From contig CP071495.1 of assembly GCA_017354895.1 (NCBI GenBank), positions 3,517,001 to 3,581,000 on the forward strand: a stretch of DNA of 64,000 nt, read 5' to 3'. Both the position numbers and the translations under genes were made by a program. The notes below the pieces were generated by a model. That model was given only the letters and a program-made list of their open reading frames with translations, made no database searches and was not told where the DNA came from. The DNA comes from Podospora comata (taxonomy: Eukaryota; Ascomycota; Sordariomycetes; Sordariales; Podosporaceae). Positions 33,243 through 44,898 of this stretch are shown here, one piece after another. Position 1 is the first letter of the stretch, and the number at the start of each line of letters is the position of its first letter.

Positions 33243-36200
33243 ATGGCCGAATCATCTTCTGCCGCCGCCGCCGATGCCGGTACGTGTTTTAAAAAGCAGT
33301 GGCAGACAGACCGGCGACTTTTTGGACAACGGGGGCACGGGCTAACCGGAAATGATGGCTTTAGGGGCACCGAACCTCAACCTCACACCGGAAGAGAAAC
33401 GAGTCTATGGCCAGCTGTTCCGAGCAGCTGATACAGAAAATGTTGGAGTTGTCACCGGAGAAGTTGCTGTCAAATTCTTTGAGAAGACAAGGCTAGATTC
33501 GAGAATCTTGGGCGAGGTTCGTGTTTCAGGGGCTGCGTCCCCACCAGCCGACATTGTGACCTCACCAAAAACGCTGACACTCTTGTTTTGTGATATTTCT
33601 ACAGATTTGGCAGATTGCGGATAAAGAAAACAGAGGCTTCCTCACCCCGGCTGGGTTTGGCATCGTCTTGAGGCTCATTGGGCATGCACAGGCCGGCCGG
33701 GAACCAACTCCCGAGCTGGCTCTGCAGCAAGGTCCTATTCCACGATTCGATGGCTTTACACCGACCCCTGCCCCTATTCCACCGCCGCCCGCGCTTCAGG
33801 CCCAGGCCACGGGCGCCCCAGGTCCCATTCGCATCCCACCGCTGACTCCGGAGAAGGTTGCCCAGTATGCTGGCCTGTTCGAGAGACAGCCTCTTCAGGC
33901 TGGCGGTATGCTTCCTGGAGACCAGGCCAAGCAAATCTTTGAGAAGTCTGGTCTTCCCAACGAGGTCCTGGGTCGTATCTGGATGCTTGCCGACACCGAA
34001 CAGCGCGGCGCCCTCGTCTTGACCGAATTCGTTATCGCCATGCACTTGCTTTCTTCCATGAAGACTGGCGCGTTGCGCGGCTTGCCCAACATCCTGCCTG
34101 CGGCCCTTTACGAGGCGGCCACTCGCCGTGCACCGCTTGGCGCAAGCATCCCCAGACAACAGTCCCCCACAACGGCTACACCACCCATCTCGGCCGTCCC
34201 ACGACAGCTCACCGGCCCAGCACCCTTGCAGCAGATGCGCACCGGAAGTCCCCTTGGCCGCCCCCCGATTGTTGCGCAAACGACTGGAGACTGGCTGGTC
34301 ACTCCACAGGACAAGGCTCGGTTTGATCAACTGTACGAGGAGCTCGACAAGTCAAAGAAGGGATTCATTACTGGTGAAGAAGCTGTCGGGTTTTTCAGTC
34401 AGTCCAATCTTTCCGAGGATGCTCTGGCCCAGATTTGGGATCTGGCCGATATCAACTCTGCGGGCCGCTTGACCAGGGACGAGTTCGCCGTCGCCATGTA
34501 TCTTATCCGACAGCAACGCACCAAGCCAGGCGCCCATACTTTGCCGACCACCCTCCCCGCCAACCTCATCCCACCGAGCATGCGGGCGCAGGTTGTTAGA
34601 CCCCCAACAGCCACCGGCGCTTCAGCTTTTGACGCACCCCCACGACCTCAGCCAAAGCCATCTGCGCTCGAAGACTTGTTTGGGCTGGATGATCCTCAGC
34701 CGCCAGCGCCAGCTCAGGTGGCTTTGGCTACAGGCGGATCGGCTGGTGGTGATCCCTTCGCTACTAGCATGAGCCCTGTTGCCCCTACGTCACCAGCCAG
34801 ACCGTCTCCCAACACCTCGACATTCAAGCCTTTTGTTCCGTCCTCTTCCTTTGGCCGCGGCCTTACCACACAGCCTACCGGTGGCTCCAATGCGTCCGCT
34901 GCAGGTTCCGTGACTAGTCTCCCGATGAGACCTCCTGCTCCCTCCTTTGAAGACGACCTGCTTGGTGATGCCGAGCCCGAGGTTAGCAAGAACTTGTCGA
35001 GCGAGACTACTGAGCTTGCCAACCTGTCCAACCAGATTGGTTCTTTGACCAAGCAAGTGCAGGATGTGCAGGGTCAACGTGCGGCTACCCAGAATGAGCT
35101 CAGCCAATCCAGCATCCAGAAGAAGAACTTTGAGCAGCGTCTGGCTCAGCTGCGCGCCATGTACGAGAAGGAAGCGCAGGATGTCCGGTCGCTCGAGACG
35201 CAGCTTACAGCCTCCAAGAATGAGACCAAGAAGCTCCAGACCGAGTTTGCCATGATTGATGCTAGCTATCAAGACATCCAGAACCAGCACCGAACCGTTG
35301 TGGCGGCCCTGCAGGCGGATCAACAGGAAAACGCAAGCCTTAAGGAGCGGATCCGGGCAGTGAATGCCGAGATTGCGCAGCTGAAGCCTCAGGTCGAGAA
35401 GCTCAAGTCCGAGGCCAGACAGCAAAAGGGGCTTGTCGCTATCAACAAGAAGCAGCTCGCCACCAACGAGGGTGAACGGGACAAGCTGAAGACGGAGGTG
35501 GAGGAGCTCACCAAGAGCAACGAGGAGCTTGCCCGCCAGGCCAACAGCAGTTCGCCTGGTTTGGCTCAAGTCGGAAGCCCGGCCCTTTCCACCACGAGCG
35601 CTAATAACCCTTTCTTCCGGAGGACGGGAAGCACTGATATCACCGGGGCTTTTGCCTCGCCCCCCATTCGGTCCTTTAGCAACCAGAGCTTCGATGATGT
35701 CTTTGGGCCCAGTCTGAACGTCCGTGATACGAGCACCCCTCCCCCTCAGCCCGCCAGTGCTATTCCAGCACAATTCACCGGAACCTCCACTGGCAGCGGA
35801 TCGTTTGCGACACCTGGCTCGAGCAGCCCTAATGTTAGCCGCCAAGCCACCGTCGCGACCGACTCACCTACAGTCCCGGAACCTAGGCAGATTAACTCTA
35901 CCTTTCTGCCATTTCCCGAACCCACCGACTCCCTGAGCACCTCCCGCCAGGCTTCGCCGGCCTTAAGCCGCCCCGAGGCTCACCAGGAGTCCCAACCCAT
36001 CAGGGCTGCTTCGCCTATTGAGGCTCTCAAGACGGGACAGAGCTTTGCCTCTGGCTCGGGCTCCGACCGGCCAAGAGCCCCCTCGGCCGCTTCGGATAAG
36101 CCTTCCAACGTCTTTGGTTCTGTTCCCGAAGAGACGATCCAGCGTCCCGCCACCAGTGGTAACGTGGACCCCTTCGCCGTGGACCAACAAAAGGCCAAGG

Positions 36201-37405
36201 AGGACTTTGAGTCGGCCTTTGCCAGCTTCAAGCAGGCCAAGGCTGCCGCCCCCGCCTCGTCGGGCGCGGATGCGACCAAGGCATTCTCAACCTTCAACAA
36301 CGAGTTCCCTCCCATCTCGGAACTCGAGCGTGACGACGAGTCGGACAGTGAGAGTGAGCGCGGCGGGTTCGACGATGACTTTGCGCCTGTTTCGCCGGCC
36401 ACCAAGCCGGTCGAGAAGAGCATCGAGTCTCGATCTGCCTCCCCAACTATCACCACCAAGTCTGCACCAGACGCTGCTGCGGCCGCGGGATCCTCCCAGA
36501 GCCCAGCTCCTGAGCAGCAAGCTGCGAGGTACGACCAACGTCGTTTAGTCTCGTTTTCGCTCCAGCCCACCCTTCATTATTACACAGAGACTGACATTAT
36601 TTGCAGCGAGAAACCTGCCGCCGCCACTACGGCCTCGTCCACTAACCTGACCAAGCTCTCCAGCTCGAATGTAGACGACATCTTTGGCTCAGCTCTCGCA
36701 GCCCAGCCTGCTGCCGCTGCAACGAACAACCGCCCGAGCACTGCGACTGCTCCTGCGCCCAAGGGTGCGTTTGACGATCTTGATGACGATTTCGAGGGTC
36801 TCGAGGATGCCAAGGAGGGTTCCGCCGACGATGACTTTGCCAACATCTCCCGGTCCGGTCTCGACGACTTCAACCCCGTCTTTGACAGCAGCCCGCCGCC
36901 AAGCCAGCCCAAGAGCGACTCGGCCGCCACCAGCGGAGCCTTTGGTGGTGAGAGCAGCTTCGACTTCGCCTCACTATCGACCACTTCGGCTGCCAACAGC
37001 ACGGCTGGTCCCGCGTCTGCTTCGGGCCCTGGCAAAGCCAAGGGTGATGCCCACGACTGGGATGCCATTTTTGCCGGTCTAGATGAGACCCCCACTGCAT
37101 CGTCAGTGACGCTGGCCAGTGGCAACGAAAACGCCAAGGAGGCTCCGGCAAGGCCGGCTTCTGGGAGGGCGCTAACGGAGGAGGGAGAGCACGATGATCC
37201 GATTCTGAAGAACCTCACGAGTATGGGGTACTCCCGGACGGATGCGCTAGCGGCGCTGGAGAAGTATGATTACAATTTGGAGAGGGTAAGCAGCAAGACC
37301 AAGAATGGATTCCCTTCTCAGAGCAGGAGGGTGAGGACGTGAGGCTGACCAAAGGTTTTCTTTCTTTTCTTTTAGGCTGCGAATTATCTTGCCAGTCAGT
37401 CTTAG
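33243..37405 (+). CDS. ede1: Ede1/Eps15-type endocytic scaffold with three EH domains and UBA, five exons, 1273 aa
   Basis: Exons 33243-33279, 33365-33516, 33605-36528, 36607-37285 and 37376-37405. The last exon supplies only AANYLASQS and completes the UBA domain. EH1 (about 15-95) has IWQIADKENRGFLTPAGF; EH2 (about 145-235) has IWMLADTEQRGALVLTEF; EH3 (about 290-380) has IWDLADINSAGRLTRDEF. These bind NPF-type ligands. A coiled coil follows (about 540-700, with Gln/Lys/Glu heptads). Then comes a long Ser/Pro/Thr region with FxDDF-like acidic motifs, and a C-terminal UBA (MGYSRTDALAALEKYDYNLERAANYLASQS, about 1235-1273) that binds ubiquitin. It acts at the plasma membrane in early clathrin-mediated endocytosis. 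The 78-nt third intron (36529-36606) has no stop and keeps frame. Confidence 0.95.
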
Positions 37406-38145
37406 GCACATTTCGCAGTTGGGTAGTTCCGATGAGAGATTTTCTCTTGGATCTTGTTGCGATCTTGATGGGGAAAGGAGCGAGGGGGGAGTGGCGGATG
37501 CAGAGGGAGGATTCGTTGGTTGTTTGGTTGGTTGGCTGTCAGTTGGTTGTCTGTCTTTGATGATGAGTGATACCTTTTCCTTTGTCTTTTCTACCCATTT
37601 TCTCTTGTTGGAACAAGATGTCGTTCCATCACCACTACTCTCTGTCCTGCTGGCCATTTTTGCGCTGCATTAGCTGGACAACGTCACTCTCTCTCTAAAC
37701 ACATGTTTTTCCTTAATGCTTAATTTATTGTCTCTTCACTTCTCTCTATATCTTGTACTATTTGTGCCTGTCGAGGTACTGTTGGGGGATTTCTTTCTGT
37801 AGTGTATACTTTACCTTCTGTAGCGTAGTTAAGTGTATATCCTGATTTATCCGTGTTTGGCCTTCTTCTTCCCTTGAGTTGCTGCCCCGTTTCTTGTGGT
37901 TACCATGGTGAATGTTGGTTGTATGTAAGTGAATTTGTGTGGGGCTGGCTGTTATGGGAGGTGGATCCAATGAGATGCCACAGAATGTCTACCCCGCGCC
38001 AAGACCGATTCCAAGCGGCAGGGGTAAGTATTTCAAAGTCATCATCTTTTTGCCCCTCCAAAACTTTTTTTGTTTGTTTGCCGCAACCAAAGGACCCAAG
38101 AACAACAACAACCTTTTCACCGCGACGAAAGCGAGGGAGAAAAAA
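37406..38145. other. Intergenic region between Ede1 and Dph3
   Basis: Holds the Ede1 3' UTR (T-rich) and the Dph3 leader (A/C-rich from about 38090). The frame is open in register upstream of the Dph3 ATG from 37939, but the extra residues do not resemble the family. Confidence 0.45.
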
Positions 38146-38412
38146 ATGGCCGACGACGACGAGCAGCTCTCCATCTACGACGAGGTCGAGATCGAGGACA
38201 TGACGTTTGACGAGGCGCTGCAGACGTACCACTACCCGTGTCCTTGCGGCGACAAGTTTGAGATTGCGCTTTGCGACTTGCAGGACGGGGCGGACATTGC
38301 TGTCTGTCCGAGTTGCAGCTTGATGATCAGGGTCATTTTTGAGGTGGAGGATTTGCCCGGGGGAGGAGGGAAGGGGGTTGAGGGGGGAAAGGCGGTGGCT
38401 GTTTCTGCTTAG
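38146..38412 (+). CDS. dph3: Diphthamide biosynthesis protein 3 (CSL zinc finger), 88 aa
   Basis: Intronless. The ATG at 38146 (aaaaaATGG) gives [70 protein letters not shown]. This is the full CSL zinc finger, with Cys pairs at CPCG (about 32-34) and CPSC (about 54-57), binding one Zn/Fe. Dph3 (Kti11 in yeast) is the electron donor for the Dph1-Dph2 radical enzyme that starts diphthamide synthesis on eEF2. It also acts with Elongator in tRNA wobble-uridine modification. A short Gly/Val/Ala tail follows the domain. An upstream in-frame extension exists but lacks family resemblance. Confidence 0.96.
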   Translation: MADDDEQLSIYDEVEIEDMTFDEALQTYHYPCPCGDKFEIALCDLQDGADIAVCPSCSLMIRVIFEVEDLPGGGGKGVEGGKAVAVSA

Positions 38413-38793
38413 AGGGCTGGGAAAACAGAAGGATAGTAAAGCTGAGAGATTTGGGCTGGTGGATAGGTGACAGGGGCGATCGAGCGAACGAACGGAGGAG
38501 ACTTCACCGATCGAAACCCGGGAGGCGAGCAGAACAATTTCGAGGCTTTTGTTATATGGTCGGTGGCAACAAACTTGGCCCAGCAAAAGTCGAGAACTCG
38601 GTGATGACGAAAAAGTGTTGGGGATTAGAATTGGTTGTGGTACAAATTCTTCCAACATCTGATTCCTTCACATGTCCTTATGTACAATACATTACAACCC
38701 CTTCCATCACTACTACTGCCGCTATCATCACCACGACGATCCCTTCCCCATCTCACTACCATCACAACCACCACCACCACCATTGCCTCGAAT
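38413..38793. other. Short convergent spacer
   Basis: Between the 3' ends of Dph3 and the small GPI-type gene. It contains an ACC/CAC-rich stretch (38757-38785). Otherwise UTR-like. Confidence 0.5.
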
Positions 38794-39201
38794 TCACACC
38801 AACCCCACAGCCACAACAGCAAACACGACCAGCCCCGCCAGAGGCCCCTCCAGCCCAGCAACGTTGCTACCCGCCGCGTTGGTAGGGACGACAGAGGCGG
38901 TTGCTATTGTTTTTCTACCGTCAGCTTGGGTCTCTCAACAGCGAGCTCATATCTTGTGGGGAAGATGGTGACAACAACAGTGGGCAACGAAACCCGAGAA
39001 GAAAAGGGCAAGGAGGAAAGGGGAAAAGGGCAACAGACTGGTAACAGCCGGCGTGGCGGTGGTCGTCGTGGAAGACGGGAAAACGGTCGTCGCCGAGGTG
39101 ATGGTGGAGACGGAGCCGGTTTCGGTGCTCGTCGTGATTGTTTGACCCGACACGAGGGCTGCGGCGCCGAGAGCGACGAGTCCGGAGGAGGTGAAGCGCA
39201 T
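38794..39201 (-). CDS. Small secreted GPI-type surface protein, two exons, 90 aa
   Basis: Minus-strand exons 39201-39039 and 38903-38794; a 135-nt intron with donor GTCTGT, branch AGCTGACGG and acceptor AATAG. The unspliced frame runs into a nonsense-like Cys/His tail. Splicing instead gives a coherent product. A signal peptide (MRFTSSGLVALGAAALVSGQ) is followed by a Thr/Ser-rich middle (TITTSTETGSVSTITSATTV...), a short spacer, and a hydrophobic C-terminus (GPLAGLVVFAVVAVGLV). That is the pattern of a small O-glycosylated, GPI-anchored wall protein. The donor GTCTGT is non-consensus, so the intron edge is the least certain point. No family is recognised. Confidence 0.72.
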
Positions 39202-39219
39202 TTTGTTGAGTCGGGGAGG

Positions 39220-39244
39220 GGGTTGGGTTGGGTTGGGTTGGGTT
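39220..39244 (+). repeat. GGGTT pentanucleotide array (G-quadruplex-prone)
   Basis: Five consecutive GGGTT units, preceded by more G runs (39213-39219). The sequence lies immediately before the ATG of the small GPI-type gene, so its transcript starts with CCCAA repeats. The G-rich strand could fold into a G-quadruplex. Confidence 0.9.
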
Positions 39245-39621
39245 GAGTTTGGGTATCTAGGGGTATCAAGAGGATATTTTTGAGTAAAAAAAGATTGGGG
39301 ATATTTATTACAGACACAGAGTGAGTGAAGATGTCAAGGAAGAAGAGAATAGATCAGTGAGGGGACTAGGGGACGAAAGGTATTTGAGGAGAGGGGAAAG
39401 GAAGGGTAGGTGATGATTCATAGCGATGGAATGGGAGATATCATCCGAAGACTGCAGATTGTGAGTAGAGGGAGAAAACATCATGCTTCCGTTATGTGTT
39501 GGATATATCCTTGTCAAGTCTGACAGTTTTGGAGATAAAATCCCTGATATTTGACAGTCGGAAAGACTCCGTTTCCCTTCCCTCGCATCCAAGTCGATAG
39601 AGCGCATGCAGCACGAGAAAT

Positions 39622-39653
39622 TCCCAAGACTTGCCTCTCCCAAGACTTGCCTC
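39622..39653. repeat. Perfect 16-bp tandem duplication
   Basis: Two adjacent copies of TCCCAAGACTTGCCTC lie in the intergenic region. The identity suggests a recent replication slip. Confidence 0.9.
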
Positions 39654-39961
39654 GCGGGGGTCAGCTCCGGCACTAATAACTCCAAGCTTCCGCAGCTCGC
39701 AAGGAGAACAGCCTGTGATATAGCTGTGATGTCAAGCGGTGTCTTTGACCCCTTAGCACATTCAAATCCAGAACTCGTCATCAGATGCACACCCTTCTTC
39801 CAAAATCTGGATAAGAAAACTGTCAAAGCGAGTCTCTTTTATAACCTATCCTAGGCAATGCCGCGACCAAAGAAACTTGAGACGCTAAACCTGGTCATAG
39901 CGCTGGAATATGACTCCTTTTCATTTCCCATTTTACCATTTTTTCTTACTCCCGCCTACAC

Positions 39962-42900
39962 CTATACGTTGGTAAAGAAGAAGCTTGGCTGGCCGGGCAG
40001 GGCAGCTTCGGCAACAGGAGCAGTTACCTCCACCTCCGCACCATTGGCAGTCAGGTCCTTGCCCTGCTTGCTTCCCTCCTGCACGGCAACGATCTGGACT
40101 GACTCGAGACCGGCAGCGCGCTTGAGACCTGGGACCATGGCCTAGAAATCAATTGTTAGTTACCTTATCTTTCTTCCTAGGCAGAAGGAGGGGTTACTCA
40201 CCAAAAGAGTCTTCTTCTCATCAAACGCCAGCTTGCGCTCCAGCACAGCGCTGGCAGGCTCGCCATCTCTCAGACGCTTCTTCAAGGCCTGCACAAAAGG
40301 CATAGCCCTCTTCATCTCGCCCATCTTGCCGATGCGGCCGTTGAGCTCCTTGTCGTCAATCTTTTGGCTGTTGGTAGCCGGATCCCAGACCTCCTTCAGC
40401 AGCTCAATGTACTTGGCCTGCCACGTGGGGAAGTCCTCAGTCAAGAAAATTGTGAGCTTCTTGGGCTTCTTGGGGTCAAAGTCACTTTGTCTGCCCTTGG
40501 CCATCTTCTTGAGCTGAGAAGCCTCAGCAGAGTTGATGTTGGAGGACGTCTGGCGGACGTACTCGCGGGCCGCCGTGAGGCCAGCGTCCGAAGCAGGCAC
40601 GTCAGGCCACCTGGCGAACTGGATGGAAGTCTTCTCGCCGAGAATCTCTTGCCAGACGAAGTCGGCCCAGTGAGGGGCAATGGGGGTGAGCAGGAGAGCC
40701 TGGAGTCTGATGTACTTGAACACGAGGTCCTTGTGAAGAGGAATACCGGCAGCGGTACAGGCCTCACGGTAGGTGTCACGGGCATTGAGGAAGTCGTAGT
40801 GGCCGGCCTTGAGGGCAAGCTTGTACGAGGTCTCCTCGTAGTGCTTCTTGGCCTCAGCAACCAGGGCGTTCATTTCGTTGTCGAACAAGACGTCCTGGAA
40901 GTCGTTGAGCTCACCAGTTCTCAGACTCTCGTCCTTGACAGTCTCCTCGATCCACTCCTTGTTGGTGTAGAATCGGAGAATGGTGTTGTCGGCAACATCC
41001 TCGACGAAGTTGGAGTCGGCAATGGTATCGCCAGCATCGGCAAGAGCCACACGAGCGGCATCGGCACCGTACTTCTTGACGACGTCATCCAAAGTCATGA
41101 AGTTGCCAGTGGACTTGGCCATCTTGGCACCGTTGAGCTGGAGATGGCCGTTGGCACGGACGGACTTGGGCCAGAACTCGCGGGGGAAGAGGGCGATGTG
41201 GTTGTAGAGCCAGAAGGTGAGATGGTTGGGAATCAAGTCCTTACCGCTGACACGGAGGTCAAGAGGGTAGAAGTACTCGAAATCTCTACGCATCCCCTGA
41301 AGGGTCTCCTTGGGGATACCGGACTTGGTAACGAGCTCATCAGTCAACTGTGTCCTGGCAAAGACATAGTCCCAGACCTCATCAATCATCTGCTCAGGGG
41401 CAATCTTGCCCTTGCCCTGCTCGCGGCCGAACAAGTCGGTGTGAAGCCATGGCACAAGAGTGTAGTAGGCCATGTAGATCGTAGAATCACTCAAACTCTC
41501 CACAAGGAAGGTGGGATCCCAAGGAAGCTTGGAGCCCAGGCCATAGGTTCTCGCGCAAGCCCACTGCTTTAGCCAGTTAAGCACTCCCTTGAAGGCATGC
41601 TGAGTGTCAGGAGAGTAGGTCTCGAGACCCTTGCCATCCTTGTTCTCGACATAGTCATAGGCAATAGTGCGCCATGAGTCCTCGCCATAGTCAATGTACC
41701 ATTGGTCCATGAGAGCAACAGTGCACTCATCACCGGATCTGGACACGACCTTGTTCTCGGGCTCGGAGTAGGCAAAAGCCTCACCAGCCTTGATCAGCTG
41801 CTCTCTAACCTTGGGCTTGGCAGCCTCAACCTTCTCGCCGGCAAACTCGCCGACCTTCATGACACCCTGGTAGAAACCCTCCTTGTACGCAAGCTCCTTA
41901 GCCTCCAGAAGCTGCTTGGCATCCTTGGGAGAGGCAATCTTGAGCTTCTTAACGAGGTAGGGAGCCAGAAGATCGGAGGTAGGGGTCTGAATGATGGGGA
42001 TAATCTCCAGCTCAGCCCACTCCTTCTTGATGCCGTAGAAGTCGGCCTTCTTGGCAAGCTCAGTAACCATAGCATAATCATCTGGGGAGTCGGACGGTAC
42101 GGATGTGACCACACCGGTACCCTTGGTAGCAAGGACAGATTCCATGGGCAAAACGCGAACCTCCTTGTGGAAAGACAGAGGAGCATTTACGACGGTTCCG
42201 ATAAGGTCAGAGCCCAAGACATCGGCGGCCTTTTCAGGAACGCCCTCCTTCTCGAAGATGCCCTGGTACGCCATGTTTCTGGCAGCACGCTCGGTGATGA
42301 CAAAGTACTCCTTTTCAGCAGCCTTATACAAACCGTAGGTGATGCTGGGGCCGACAAAGCAGCAGGTTTGACCATACATGGTCTCGGCTCTGAGGGTAGC
42401 AGGCACAAGGTACACCTTGGCGTCCTCGGGAATCTTGCCTTTGACAGCCTCGGCGGCCTTGGGAGCCCACTCAACGACCTTGAGCTTGAGAGCAGTGTAC
42501 TCCTGAGGGAGGACACCCTCACCTTCACTTCGGTCGTGGTCCATGCAGGGCTGGCCGTCCTTGATGGAGTAGATTGTGTAACGCTTGCCGAACTTGATCT
42601 TCTCGAGCTCCTTCAAGCGGACCATTTGCCACCTGACGAAGGCATCGTAGTAGGGGTTCGCATCGGTCGTTACGAACTGACGTCTCCAGTCGATACGGGC
42701 ACCAAAGTTGGTGAGATCCTTCTTGCACTCTGGTGGGAAGAACTGGAGCCAGTACTGAGGGTCGGCGAAGTGGTGAATCTCCTCCAGCGGGATGCCGACA
42801 GAGTTGAGGATCTGGAACTGATACTTGGCCTTGACGGTCTTCGCCGCGGCCTTGCCCTTCTTGGCATTGAACTTGGACAAGTCGTCCTTTGGCCCCTTGG

Positions 42901-43690
42901 CAGCGACAGGAGCCTCCTCAACCTCGTCCTCCTCCTTGTAGTTCTCGAAATCACGACCGAACATTTGGACTTCCTTCACGAGCTTGTCGGCGGAGGCCTT
43001 GATGGGAAGACCGGTGCAGTGGTAACCGAGGGGGAACAGGGTACGCTTGCCCTGCATCCTGGCGTAACCGGCATGGAACTCGACTATGCAAGGTTAGTAC
43101 GCAATGCGCTGAGTTGGATATTAGAGGTCTCGTACTCTTGCTGAAGCTGAAAGCATGGCCAGCGTGGAGACGGCCGTTCATATAAGCTACACGATCAGTC
43201 AGTGAACAGTCCATGTATATGCCAGCCGGGAACAAACATACGGTATGCGATTGTACCAAAGAACTTGGGAAACCTGTCGAGCTGTATTAGTGTCCATATC
43301 CCAAACCATGCGCAAACTCCTTTCCAGGTCTGAAATCACCCCTCTCCTTCCAATCTGATATCTGCCTCTTTATTCCAGAAAGTTGAACGTACTTCTCGCG
43401 CAGCTCATCGGCGGTGATGGACTCCAGGGGAAACTCGTCGATAGATGGCGCATCGACCTCGAACACATGGTCCTCCTCCCACTTTTGCTGGTATCTCTGT
43501 AGACCAAGGCGCATTGGCCGTGAGTTAGCCCAGCTCCCATAGCCTCCTGATAGGTGTATTTGTCTTCAGGTGGAAGGCGCACCTTTTCAATCTCAATAAG
43601 GGTATCTCTCTTCTCGGTACCCCTGAGCTCCTTGGTCTTGGAGGAGACAGCCAAGGTCTCCATGGCCTTGGGCAGGGTGGTGTCGGCCAT
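39962..43690 (-). CDS. Cytosolic leucyl-tRNA synthetase, six exons, 1118 aa
   Basis: Minus-strand exons 43690-43583, 43496-43393, 43273-43242, 43186-43136, 43083-40202 and 40141-39962. Exons 3 and 4 are only 32 and 51 nt and encode the catalytic entry (FFGTIAYPYMNGRLHAGHAFSFSK). The class I HIGH motif appears as HAGH (about 89-92) and KMSKS as KMAKS (about 750). The CP1 editing domain, and family marks such as FPLGYHCTGLPIKASADKL and CARTYGLGSKLPW, are present. It charges tRNA-Leu with leucine in the cytosol and proofreads in CP1; leucine sensing for TORC1 is also known for yeast Cdc60. The final exon completes the C-terminal domain (AMVPGLKRAAGLESVQIVAVQEG). Length is normal for fungal cytosolic LeuRS. 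Confidence 0.97.
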
Positions 43691-44223
43691 ACTGTGATTG
43701 TTGTCGCAAAACTCCGAATCGTTCGTTCGCACCGGCTTGCTAGAATTGGATATGTGTAAGTGGTGGTAGGAAAGGGAACGGTTTCTTGGGGGCAGAAATA
43801 AACCGGGGGCCCGATTTCGCAACAGCGGCAACAGGCAGGGGACTACACACCTTGGACTTGTTTTGAGTCAGGAACACGGGAACCTCACACACGCTCTCGT
43901 AGGCAGGGGAAATTTTGGCGGATGACTCCGCTGTCCGGCTGGCGACGGTACGGCACCATGGAATGGAGGGGCAAGAGCGCAACGCGGGGTTAATTCAAAA
44001 AATCAGAGTGGGGAATAACCCACCACACAGCTGTGGCGGGCAGGGGTTAGCTGTGGCTTCTACCGGGATTCTAGCCACAGTTCAACCCAGCTTTGCCGTC
44101 AGGGCAATTATTTCTCTTGGCATTTTATAACGGTCATCGTCAGTCTTGGAGTCAGTTCCATCCAAGTCTTGTCTTCGATAGCTCCCCCGTTTTCATCAGC
44201 TCAGACATATCGCGCAGCCCACC
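43691..44223. promoter_or_regulatory. Divergent promoter of LeuRS and a small membrane protein
   Basis: 533-base head-to-head spacer. Bases 43760-43900 are likely the LeuRS leader, and 44110-44223 the leader of the plus gene. No other element is identified with confidence. Confidence 0.45.
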
Positions 44224-44747
44224 ATGTTCCCCACACTCATCAGACGCCTTGCACAGGCACCCAAACCGCAAATACTCGAATCCGCAGCCAAAGCCGCAAC
44301 CGAAGTACCCAAAACGAAGCTCAAGAAAGTCTGGCCACCTGACATGATGACCATGTCCCCGCAGCAGCAGCTCAGGTTTGAGAAGAAGTACAAAAGGAGG
44401 CTTAAGATGGCTACCCTCCGACCAGGGTGGGATAAGGGCGTGCGGTTGGCGCAATACTTTACAATCACATGTGGGTAGCTCTCCTTATATGCCTGTGCTG
44501 CCAAGTGATATTGTATTAATTGGCCTCTCTGTAGTTGTGCTTGTATATACGGCCCTCTTTATGGATTGGAAGGAAATGCCGAATCCTTATGGCGGAGTAA
44601 GCCATCTATCCCACCTTTCCCTTCTGCTCCATCCTTCTAACAGCCTCTCAAAAGATTCGGGAGTCATTTTGGGGATTCTTCGGCTCCTTTACCGAAGATA
44701 CAAGAACGCTGGAACCTGCCCAGCAGCCCAAGCCCAAGAGACCTTAG
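44224..44747 (+). CDS. Small single-pass, probably mitochondrial, membrane protein, three exons, 133 aa
   Basis: Exons 44224-44470, 44535-44596 and 44655-44747; introns 64 and 58 nt (donors GTGGGT and GTAAGC, branch TTCTAACAG in the second). The joined protein begins MFPTLIRRLAQAPKPQILESAAKAATEVPKTKLKK, an amphipathic basic N-terminus typical of a mitochondrial presequence. A basic helix follows (SPQQQLRFEKKYKRRLKMATLRPGWDK), then one membrane span (about 77-95, YFTITFVLVYTALFMDW). It ends in a short tail with IRESFWGFFGSFTED. It looks like the small inner-membrane proteins involved in respiratory-complex assembly. I cannot name the orthologue, so the role is inferred from layout only. Confidence 0.8.
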
Positions 44748-44898
44748 ACTCTTGGTTCCAACACCCTTCCATCTGTATTATAGTGTTCTCATCATCCGGA
44801 GTTCTGGCGTCGGAATACCCTGCAATAAATGGCGGCCGTTTGTATACCAACATATTGATGCTTGGTTCTCGTCTGTCTTTTGGGTGTCATGGAGAATA

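Larger units (their letters stand above)
39202..39961. other. Intergenic region with GGGTT array and 16-bp duplication
   Basis: Holds the promoter/leader of the small GPI-type gene and the 3' flank of LeuRS. It includes a five-unit GGGTT array (39220-39244) and a perfect 16-bp tandem duplication (39622-39653). The minus-strand frame at 39308-39826 is not convincing. Confidence 0.5.

Noticed and set aside
37939-38145. N-terminal extension of Dph3
   Set aside because: The frame is open, but the extra residues do not match the family and the ATG at 38146 gives the standard start.
39308-39826. 172-codon minus-strand frame
   Set aside because: No motif, irregular composition and no leader or splice context; probably chance next to the LeuRS 3' end.
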